Source: CAIYRG01 sp036273455 (GTDB taxonomy: Bacteria > Pseudomonadota > Alphaproteobacteria > Micropepsales > Micropepsaceae). From it: DNA of 12,364 nt. The notes beneath the pieces are model-generated. The model was not told the origin of the DNA. It was given only the letters and a program-made list of their open reading frames with translations, and made no database searches. Position 1 is the first letter of the stretch. Each line of letters starts with the position of its first letter. Both the position numbers and the translations under genes were made by a program. Positions 6,239 through 12,364 of this stretch are shown one piece after another. The stretch is taken from NCBI GenBank assembly GCA_036273455.1, contig DASUHP010000061.1, positions 1-12,364 of the forward strand, given 5' to 3'.

Positions 6239-7282
6239 ATGTTCCGATTGATGCTTTTGGCTGTGGCGATGACCTTCGCCGCCCCCGTTTACGCCGCGCC
6301 CGCGCCCAATCTTTTCACCATTTCCGGGGTGAAGGTCGAGGCCGCGGCCGAATCCGCCATTTCGGCCCGCGACGCGGCCATGGCGCAGGGGCGCGCGGCC
6401 GCCTGGACGCAATTGTTTCGCCGTCTGACTGCAGCCGGCAATTGGCGAAAGCAGCCCATGTTGGACGAGAAGGCCCTCGAAAGGCTGATTGGCGGCTCCT
6501 ATACCGTCGCCAATGAGCGGCGAAGCACAACGCGCTATGCCGCAGACGTGACATTCAACTTCAACCCCACTGCGGTTCGGGCGGTTTTGCAGCAGAACAG
6601 AATTCCGTTCACCGACACGCGTTCACCGCCCGTGCTGGTTGTACCATTGATCGCCGGCAGGGGGTTCGACCCGGTCTCGCCGTGGTCTGCGGCGTGGAAA
6701 GCCGCCGACTTGCAGGAGGGTCTGGTGCCCTTCGTCACCCCGGCCGCCGACGAGATGAGCGATGTCCTGACCCGGCCTGATCTGATGCAGGCGGAGTGGG
6801 ATCAGGTTGAACCGCTGGCAAACCGCTACAACGCAGCCGCGGTGATCTTCGCCGCAGCGAGCGAGGACGGCAAGACGGTGCGTATGATCGAAGTCGCGCC
6901 CACCGGCCGCACGGCGGCTTCTTTTGCCTATGCGCAATCTTCGTTTGCGGCCGATGCCGCGGCGGTTGCGGATAAGGCGGAAGATGCGTGGAAAACGCGC
7001 AGCGCGGTGGATCTTGCCGTACGCGACCGCCTGGTGGCCGATGTTCAGTTCAATTCGCTCGACGAGTGGGCAAAGATTCGCGCGGGTCTTGCGGCGGTCC
7101 ACTCGATTTCAGATGTCGAAATCATTGGGCTGGCTTTGCACGAGGCCGAAATCGGAGTGACCTATTCCGGACGCCCCGAACAGTTGCGCGATGCTCTCGC
7201 CCAGCAGAGGCTCGAGCTCAATTCCGCCGACGGACAATACACGTTGCAGGTCGCTGCCGCTTCTGCGGCGGGCGCGCCATAG
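6239..7282 (+). CDS. Exported DUF2066-family protein
   Basis: A 347-aa protein that begins with a Sec-type signal peptide (MFRLMLLAVAMTFAAPVYA, cleavage after about residue 19) and is therefore probably periplasmic or envelope-associated. It matches the DUF2066 family as I know it: an N-terminal segment with ISGVKVEAAAESAISARDAA and WTQLFRRLT, then YAADVTFNFNPTAVRAVL, then a P-rich VLVVPLI strand. The biochemical role of the family is unknown. Two ATGs compete: 6233 and 6239. I chose 6239 because AGGA (6230-6233) is spaced 5 nt from it, while the first ATG overlaps that sequence; the choice changes two residues. It is first in a five-gene run and ends 4 bp before the phosphatidyltransferase. 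Its position beside that gene and hdaA is a recurrent alphaproteobacterial arrangement in my recollection. Confidence 0.85.
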   Translation: MFRLMLLAVAMTFAAPVYAAPAPNLFTISGVKVEAAAESAISARDAAMAQGRAAAWTQLFRRLTAAGNWRKQPMLDEKALERLIGGSYTVANERRSTTRYAADVTFNFNPTAVRAVLQQNRIPFTDTRSPPVLVVPLIAGRGFDPVSPWSAAWKAADLQEGLVPFVTPAADEMSDVLTRPDLMQAEWDQVEPLANRYNAAAVIFAAASEDGKTVRMIEVAPTGRTAASFAYAQSSFAADAAAVADKAEDAWKTRSAVDLAVRDRLVADVQFNSLDEWAKIRAGLAAVHSISDVEIIGLALHEAEIGVTYSGRPEQLRDALAQQRLELNSADGQYTLQVAAASAAGAP

Positions 7283-7286
7283 CACC

Positions 7287-7847
7287 ATGTTTTTGCGACA
7301 CCTCCCGAATCTGCTGACGACGCTTCGGCTGGCGGCTGCGCCTGCTACGGCCGGATTGCTGACGCAAGGACATTTCGGCGCGGCGTTCGGCCTGTTCGCA
7401 TTCGCGGGCATTTCCGATGCGGCGGACGGCTTCCTCGCCAAGCGCTATGGATTGTCCACGCGGCTCGGCCGCTTCCTGGATCCGGTTGCCGACAAGGCGC
7501 TGATGCTCGCGGTGTTCGTGACACTGAGCGTGCTCGACGACGTGCCAATGTGGCTGACCGGGACCGTGATCCTGCGCGATCTACTGATCGTCACCGGGCT
7601 TGCAGTCGCGGTTGCCTCGCGTGCGCCGATCGCGGTTAAGCCGCTGATGGCCGGCAAGATCTGCACCGCAACCCAGGTCGCCTATGCCGGTTTGCATCTT
7701 GCCGCGCTCGGATTCGGTTTTTCCGTCGCCGCCGTGTACCCACTGGATGCCTATGTGACCGCAGGCGTCGCGGCAGGCTCGGCCGTCGCTTATTTCGTCG
7801 TGTGGCTGAACGCGATGCAAAGCATTGGGCGGAAGGACTTCGCCTGA
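7287..7847 (+). CDS. CDP-alcohol phosphatidyltransferase (PgsA / cardiolipin synthase-like)
   Basis: A 186-aa integral membrane enzyme with about five or six hydrophobic helices (roughly 13-40, 70-85, 91-110, 128-145 and 150-175). It exchanges CMP of a CDP-lipid for an alcohol head group such as glycerol 3-phosphate or phosphatidylglycerol. The signature lies at 44-69: Asp44, Asp47-Gly48, Ala51, Gly61, Asp65 and Asp69, with all four metal-binding aspartates kept. The residue after Ala51 is Lys52, where the textbook motif has Arg; this variant occurs in relatives and does not suggest inactivity. ATG 7287 was chosen because the preceding 32 codons of the open frame lie inside the DUF2066 gene. 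No strong ribosome binding site is seen, and with a 4-bp gap translation is probably coupled. The head-group substrate cannot be decided from the sequence. Confidence 0.9.
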   Translation: MFLRHLPNLLTTLRLAAAPATAGLLTQGHFGAAFGLFAFAGISDAADGFLAKRYGLSTRLGRFLDPVADKALMLAVFVTLSVLDDVPMWLTGTVILRDLLIVTGLAVAVASRAPIAVKPLMAGKICTATQVAYAGLHLAALGFGFSVAAVYPLDAYVTAGVAAGSAVAYFVVWLNAMQSIGRKDFA

Positions 7848-7853
7848 TCACGC

Positions 7854-8564
7854 ATGCCCGACCAATTCGTTCTTCCGCTCCTGCACGAACCGGATCTCAC
7901 TTATGGCCGGTTCATCGTCGCGCCCTGCAATGAGCGGGCGTTTGATTTTATCAACCGCTGGCCGGATTGGCCGGCGCCGGCGGCGGCGTTGTTCGGACCG
8001 CCCGGTTCCGGCAAGACGCATCTTGCGCATGTCTGGCGCGCGCGCACCGATGCGCTCCTCGTTGACGGCCGTGAGCTGGGTTCGAAGCTTACAGATCTCC
8101 GAAAGTCGTCGCGCCACCTCGTGATCGAGGACATCGAACGCGAGCTTCCCGACGGCGCCCGGGAACATCTGCTGATGGAACTCCTCGATTATCCGCGACG
8201 GACGATTTTGTTCACCAGCCGCACGCCTCCGGTACAATGGACATGCGCGACCGGGGATTGGCGATCGCGGGCCGCATCTCTGCTCGCCTTCGGGGTCGAC
8301 CCGGCAGATGACGGTTTCTTGTCGGCGTTGGCGCAAAGTCTGTTTGCGGCCCGTCAACTCGCGGTCTCACCTGAAGTGGCGGAGCTGATCGTGACCCGCC
8401 TGGAACGCACGCCGGATGCGATCGCGGATTTTGTAGCTGCCGCAGATGAAAAGGCGTTCTGCGCAAAAAGGCCGGTTTCGCTGCGGCTTGTGCTGGAGAT
8501 GCTGGGCGAGAACGCGGCGGCAGGCGTATCCTCTGCGGGCCCGGCAGAGATTCGTCCGTTATGA
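7854..8564 (+). CDS. hdaA: HdaA, DnaA-like AAA+ regulator of replication initiation
   Basis: A 236-aa AAA+ protein related to DnaA domain III but lacking the DNA-binding domain IV, as in Hda/HdaA. With the DNA-loaded sliding clamp it promotes ATP hydrolysis by DnaA and so prevents over-initiation. The N-terminus carries QFVLPL (4-9), a good match to the clamp-binding QLxLPL motif. Walker A is GPPGSGKTH (48-56), Walker B HLVIEDIE (88-95), sensor I lies near FTSRTPP (120-126), and the arginine-containing WRSRAAS (136-142) corresponds to DnaA box VII. The final 15 residues after LVLEMLGEN are low-complexity. ATG 7854 is the first possible start after the TGA of the upstream gene, which is in the same frame; a GGAAGGA sequence 15-16 nt away is too far to be ideal. 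The stop overlaps ppk in ATGA. Confidence 0.9.
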   Translation: MPDQFVLPLLHEPDLTYGRFIVAPCNERAFDFINRWPDWPAPAAALFGPPGSGKTHLAHVWRARTDALLVDGRELGSKLTDLRKSSRHLVIEDIERELPDGAREHLLMELLDYPRRTILFTSRTPPVQWTCATGDWRSRAASLLAFGVDPADDGFLSALAQSLFAARQLAVSPEVAELIVTRLERTPDAIADFVAAADEKAFCAKRPVSLRLVLEMLGENAAAGVSSAGPAEIRPL

Positions 8565-10810
8565 CTGCGCCGCCGCGAACCAGCCTCAAGGAATCGGGCC
8601 AGGCGGCGATTACGGCCACCGGGCCCGAAGCGCCACCCGACATGCCGGCGACCGAAGATCCCGGCAAGCCGGGTGTCCTGATCCCCGGCATCGACCGCAC
8701 ATCCCCTGGCCGCTTCATCAATCGCGAACTGTCGTGGCTCGCGTTCAACCGCCGTGTTCTTGAGGAAGCGCAGAATTTGCGTCATCCGCTGCTGGAACGC
8801 GTGCGCTTCCTGTCGATTTCGGCATCCAATCTCGACGAATTCTACATGGTCCGGGTCGCCGGTCTGAAGGGCATGGTGAACGCCGGCATTGTCACCTTGT
8901 CGGATGACGGCCTTACGCCGGCGCAGCAGCTTTCGCGCGTCGATCAGGTGGCGGAGGAGCTGATTGCCGATCAGCAGAAGACCTGGCGGGAATTGCGCAC
9001 TGCGCTGGCAAGCGCCGGCATAACAGTGGTCGACGCCGAAGCTCTTGCCGAGGAGGACCGCGCGTGGCTCGAAGAGGAGTTCAGCCGCCAGATTTTCCCG
9101 GTCCTCACACCACTCGCGATTGACCCCGCGCATCCGTTCCCGTTCATCCCCAATCTTGGCTTCGTGATGGCCATGCGGCTGTTGCGCCGTGCCGATGCGC
9201 GCACGGTGACCGCATTGTTGCCGATTCCATCGCAGCTCAAGCGTTTCGTCCGCATGCCGGACCGCGGCGGCAAAGCGCGATTTTTCCCGCTGGAAAACCT
9301 CATCGCGCTTTTTCTCGACCGGCTGTTTCCGGGGCACACGGTGCTGGCCTCGGGGTTTTTCCAGATCCTGCGCGACAGCGACATTGAAATCGAGGAAGAG
9401 GCCGAGGATCTCGTCCGCCTCTATGAGTCGCTGCTGAAGCGGCGCCGGCGCGGGCAGGTGATCCGGCTCAAATGCAGCGCGTCGATGCCGCCCGACCTTC
9501 GCCGGTTTATCGCCGATCATGTGAATATGGGGGGGCGTGAAGCCTTTGTCGTCGATGGCCTGCTTGGTCTCGACCAGACCCGCGAACTGATTCTCGAGGA
9601 ACGGCCCGATCTCCTGTTCAAGCCGTTCACCTCGCGCTTTCCCGAGCGGATTCGCGATCATGGCGGCGATTGTTTCGCGGCAATCAGGGCGAAAGACCTC
9701 ATCGTGCATCACCCGTTTGAAAGTTTCGACGTGGTGGTGCAGTTTCTGCGTCAGGCCGCGGCCGATCCCGACGTTGTCGCGATCAAGCAGACGCTTTACC
9801 GCACCAGCCCGGACAGTCCGATTGTCCGTACGCTGATTGAAGCGGCCGAAGCCGGCAAGTCGGTGACCGCGCTGGTCGAATTGAAGGCGCGATTCGATGA
9901 GGCTGCCAACATCCGCTGGGCGCGGGATCTCGAACGTTCCGGCGCGCAGGTGGTGTATGGGTTCATCGAACTGAAGACACACGCAAAGGTCAGTCTCGTG
10001 GTGCGCCGTGAAGGCGGCGAGTTGCGCAGTTATGTCCATTTCGGCACCGGCAATTACCACCCGGTGACCGCGAAGGTTTACGCCGATCTCTCGCTGTTTT
10101 CGGCGGATCCGGCATTGGGACGCGATGCGGCGCAGTTCTTCAATTACATCACGGGCTATGCCGAGCCGCAGCATCTCGAGAAGATCGCGATCTCGCCCCT
10201 GACGCTCCGCAAGCGGCTGATGGACGGCATCGCTGCGGAAATTGCGCATGCGCGGGCGGGGCGGCCGGGCGCAATCTGGGCCAAACTCAATGCGCTGGTC
10301 GACGCGAAAGTCATCGATGCGCTATACGAGGCGAGCGCGGCCGGCGTGAAGATCGACCTCGTGGTCCGCGGCATGTGCTGCCTGCGCCCCGGCGTGCCGG
10401 GCCTGTCCGAGAACATCCGGGTAAAGAGCATCGTCGGCCGCTTCCTCGAACACTCGCGCATTGTCTGTTTCGGCGCCGGCCAGGGGCTGCCGTCGCCCAA
10501 GGCCGAGGTTTACATCAGCTCGGCCGACTGGATGCCCCGCAACCTCGACCGGCGGGTCGAGGCCCTGGTTCCGGTCGACAATGCAACGGTGCATCAGCAG
10601 GTCCTGTCGCAGATCATGGTTGCAAACATGAAGGATCAGGCACAAAGCTGGTTCCTGCGCGGCGATGGTTCCTATGCCCGCGATCCCGGTTTCGACCGGC
10701 CTGATGCATTCTCGGCGCACACTTATTTCATGACGAACCCGTCGCTTTCGGGCCGTGGACGGGCGTTACACGTTCAGGCTGCGCCGGGGCCCAGGGCGCG
10801 TAGCGGATAA
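8561..10810 (+). CDS. ppk: Polyphosphate kinase 1
   Basis: A 749-aa PPK1, which reversibly makes inorganic polyphosphate from the gamma-phosphate of ATP via phosphohistidine. It is longer than E. coli PPK (688 aa). The conserved core starts at about residue 50 (RFINRELSWLAFNRRVLEEA) after a Pro/Ala/Gly-rich extension that looks disordered. SISASNLDEFYMVRVAGL (85-102) follows. The catalytic histidines are His474 in LKTHAK and His631 in FLEHSRIV; their 157-residue separation equals that of His435 and His592 in E. coli. VHFGTGN (492-498) and the terminal YFMTNPSLSGRGRAL are also intact, followed by an unusual basic tail of 14 residues. The ATG overlaps the hdaA stop by 4 bp. TTG-started ppx begins 13 bp after its stop, placing synthesis and degradation of polyphosphate in one transcript. 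Confidence 0.97.
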   Translation: MTAPPRTSLKESGQAAITATGPEAPPDMPATEDPGKPGVLIPGIDRTSPGRFINRELSWLAFNRRVLEEAQNLRHPLLERVRFLSISASNLDEFYMVRVAGLKGMVNAGIVTLSDDGLTPAQQLSRVDQVAEELIADQQKTWRELRTALASAGITVVDAEALAEEDRAWLEEEFSRQIFPVLTPLAIDPAHPFPFIPNLGFVMAMRLLRRADARTVTALLPIPSQLKRFVRMPDRGGKARFFPLENLIALFLDRLFPGHTVLASGFFQILRDSDIEIEEEAEDLVRLYESLLKRRRRGQVIRLKCSASMPPDLRRFIADHVNMGGREAFVVDGLLGLDQTRELILEERPDLLFKPFTSRFPERIRDHGGDCFAAIRAKDLIVHHPFESFDVVVQFLRQAAADPDVVAIKQTLYRTSPDSPIVRTLIEAAEAGKSVTALVELKARFDEAANIRWARDLERSGAQVVYGFIELKTHAKVSLVVRREGGELRSYVHFGTGNYHPVTAKVYADLSLFSADPALGRDAAQFFNYITGYAEPQHLEKIAISPLTLRKRLMDGIAAEIAHARAGRPGAIWAKLNALVDAKVIDALYEASAAGVKIDLVVRGMCCLRPGVPGLSENIRVKSIVGRFLEHSRIVCFGAGQGLPSPKAEVYISSADWMPRNLDRRVEALVPVDNATVHQQVLSQIMVANMKDQAQSWFLRGDGSYARDPGFDRPDAFSAHTYFMTNPSLSGRGRALHVQAAPGPRARSG

Positions 10811-10811
10811 T

Positions 10812-10817
10812 AAGGGA
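10812..10817 (+). promoter_or_regulatory. Ribosome binding site supporting a TTG start for ppx
   Basis: AAGGGA lies 6 nt before TTG 10824, immediately after the ppk stop codon. It supports this start over the in-frame GTG at 10755, which lies inside ppk and has no comparable ribosome binding site. Confidence 0.6.
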
Positions 10818-10823
10818 CAGCAA

Positions 10824-12338
10824 TTGGTTCTCGCCGACTTACAGCCGCGGGTTACCGTCAAGGCGCAGAGCCGCGATCGGCCGGTGGCTGTCGTCGACAT
10901 CGGCTCCAATTCGGTACGTTTGGTGATTTACCAGGGCGCGACCCGCGCGGCGCTGGCGCTGCACAACGAAAAAACCATCTGTGCCATAGGCCGGAATATG
11001 GTTACCACCAAACGCCTCGATGAAACGGGCATGCAGCTCGCGCTCGAGGCACTCGGGCGATACCACGAATTGTGCCGGGGTCATCAGGTGCAGGATGTCG
11101 GGGCCGTGGCAACGGCTGCGGCTCGCGATGCTGAGAATGGCCGGGAATTCATTCGCGCGGCCGAAAAAGCCCTGGGTTTTTCGATCCGCATCCTGGCCGG
11201 CGAGGACGAGGCACGGATTGCCGCCGAGGGGACACTTGCCGGCATACCGGATGCCGAAGGACTCGTTGCCGATCTCGGCGGCGGCAGTCTCGACATGGTG
11301 ACGGTTGAGGGGAGCCGGACCGGCATCGCCGCGACTTTGCCGTTCGGTCCCTTACGGCTGATGGATTTTGCAGGAGGCAATCTCAACAAAGCACGCGATC
11401 TGGTGGCGCGCACGCTTGGCGAGTTCCAGCTGGCAAAGACTCTCAAGGGCAAATCGCTCTATGCGGTGGGAGGCATCTGGCGTGCGCTCGCCCATGTCGA
11501 CATGGCGCGTGAAGAATATCCGCTCAGTGTGCTGCACCAATATGTCATTCCCGCGGGCCGCGCGACCAAGCTGTGCCGCGTTGTTTCCGGGTTGTCGAAG
11601 AAATCGCTCGAGAAAATGGGCACGGTTCCGAAGCGGCGCGCCGAGGCGCTGCCCTATGGCGCACTGGTCATGGAAGAGATGCTGCGCTGTTTTGCGCTGA
11701 AAGAGGTGGTGGTTTCGGCCTATGGATTGCGCGAGGGTGTGCTTCTGTCGCGTCTGTCGGCCGACGAACGCGCCAAAGATCCACTGATCGAATTTGTCCG
11801 CGACGTCAACATGCGCGAGGCCCGCAATGATTCGCATGCGGAAGATCTGATTGCGTTCAGCCAGCCGCTGTTTCCGCAGGAAACGGCAGCCATGCGGCGC
11901 ATCCGCGAGGCCATCTGCTTCCTGTCGGATTGTGCCTGGCGCCGTCACCCGGACGACCGCGCAGTCGGCGCTTACCGGCAGGTGTTGATGGGGGCTTATG
12001 GGGCGGCCGATCATCACGAGCGTGCGGCGATGGCGGCAGCCGTCTATTTCCGTTACGCCGGCGACCGCGCGCTGCCCGGGGAAGACGGTGTCGCGTCCCT
12101 GTTGGACGACGAGTTGCTCAGTTTTGCCCGGCGGATCGGGCTTGCCGCTCGGTTGGCATTCGGGATTTCCGGTTCGCTGCGCGGTATCCTGCCTGCGGCC
12201 CGGCTTCAGCTCGCCAGGGATGCGGTGATTCTGCATCTGCCGGCCAACCGCAAGGCGTTGGCCGCCGATCCTGTGAATAAGCGCCTGAACGCGCTGGCAG
12301 ACGCATTCGGTAAAAAGCCGCAAATCTCCGTGGAATAG
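10824..12338 (+). CDS. ppx: Exopolyphosphatase / Ppx-GppA family phosphatase
   Basis: A 504-aa protein of the ASKHA-fold Ppx/GppA family, which removes terminal phosphates from polyphosphate and in some members hydrolyses pppGpp. The phosphate-binding loop DIGSNSVRL begins at Asp25. ATAAARDAENGR (96-107), the acidic GEDEAR motif (126-131) that carries the catalytic glutamate, and the second nucleotide/phosphate loop DLGGGSLD (150-157) follow in order. The C-terminal 200 residues, after YGLREGVL, form the helical HD-like domain usual for full-length Ppx. The start is TTG 10824, chosen from its ribosome binding site and from the ppk boundary; GTG 10755 would add 23 residues and overlap ppk by 56 bp. 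The pairing with ppk indicates exopolyphosphatase activity, but pppGpp hydrolysis cannot be excluded. The stop is 26 bp from the window end, and the remainder shows no feature. Confidence 0.93.
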   Translation: MVLADLQPRVTVKAQSRDRPVAVVDIGSNSVRLVIYQGATRAALALHNEKTICAIGRNMVTTKRLDETGMQLALEALGRYHELCRGHQVQDVGAVATAAARDAENGREFIRAAEKALGFSIRILAGEDEARIAAEGTLAGIPDAEGLVADLGGGSLDMVTVEGSRTGIAATLPFGPLRLMDFAGGNLNKARDLVARTLGEFQLAKTLKGKSLYAVGGIWRALAHVDMAREEYPLSVLHQYVIPAGRATKLCRVVSGLSKKSLEKMGTVPKRRAEALPYGALVMEEMLRCFALKEVVVSAYGLREGVLLSRLSADERAKDPLIEFVRDVNMREARNDSHAEDLIAFSQPLFPQETAAMRRIREAICFLSDCAWRRHPDDRAVGAYRQVLMGAYGAADHHERAAMAAAVYFRYAGDRALPGEDGVASLLDDELLSFARRIGLAARLAFGISGSLRGILPAARLQLARDAVILHLPANRKALAADPVNKRLNALADAFGKKPQISVE

Positions 12339-12364
12339 TGCTCCGCGGTCCTATTCACCTTTCG

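Noticed and set aside
8208..8238. Possible internal promoter in hdaA (TTGTTC and TACAAT) for ppk-ppx
   Set aside because: The 19-bp spacer is poor, it lies inside coding sequence, and a match of this quality is expected by chance.
8354..10249. A 631-codon open frame on the minus strand opposite ppk
   Set aside because: It lies entirely antisense to a complete, motif-rich ppk and the end of hdaA, has no recognisable domain, and is rich in Arg, His and Gln as expected for an antisense frame in GC-biased codons.
1..12364. CRISPR array, tRNA, insertion sequence, phage or defence genes
   Set aside because: No spaced direct repeats, cloverleaf, transposase or defence-type domains were seen; genes are packed with no unexplained stretch longer than about 213 bp.

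Overview
The window is a compact, GC-rich (roughly 60% by eye) bacterial chromosomal segment. It carries housekeeping genes in an order typical of Alphaproteobacteria: purM-purN facing away from a DUF2066 - CDP-alcohol phosphatidyltransferase - hdaA - ppk - ppx run. HdaA, the DnaA-like replication regulator that lacks a DNA-binding domain, and the DUF2066 gene next to it are the strongest pointers to that class. I cannot fix the order or genus. I see no tRNA, rRNA, CRISPR, insertion sequence or phage gene.

Layout. (1) Bases 2-298 (+) hold the C-terminal end of a gene that starts outside the window. (2) Bases 309-3176 (-) hold two genes transcribed together: a Pht5-like (4,5-dihydroxyphthalate decarboxylase-like) protein followed by a YheS-type ABC-F ATPase. 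(3) ndk (3253-3675, +) leaves divergently from a 76-bp intergenic region with a recognisable sigma-70-like promoter, and its end overlaps the end of purN. (4) purM and purN (5385-3665, -) are coupled by a GTGA overlap. Upstream is a strong hairpin, probably the terminator of the preceding gene. (5) A secreted Spy/CpxP-like LTXXQ protein (6025-5477, -) is transcribed away from a 213-bp control region with a candidate promoter in each direction. (6) Rightwards from that region run five tightly packed genes to 12338: DUF2066, CDP-alcohol phosphatidyltransferase, hdaA, ppk and ppx. Gaps are 4, 6, -4 and 13 bp. The last 26 bp hold nothing identifiable.

How the genes fit together. PurM and PurN are two steps of de novo purine synthesis, and Ndk balances the nucleoside triphosphates made from it. 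Ppk makes polyphosphate from ATP and Ppx degrades it. HdaA, just upstream in the same presumed transcript, promotes DnaA-ATP hydrolysis, so replication control and polyphosphate metabolism probably share a message. The DUF2066 and Spy-like proteins are predicted to be exported, and the phosphatidyltransferase makes membrane phospholipid.

I do not see an undescribed defence, mobile or biosynthetic system. The points worth a second look are small: a nearly leaderless promoter for the five-gene run, an in-frame stop junction between the phosphatidyltransferase and hdaA, a TTG start for ppx, the purM leader hairpin, the ndk/purN tail overlap, an orphan Pht5-like protein, and an unidentified partial gene at the left edge.
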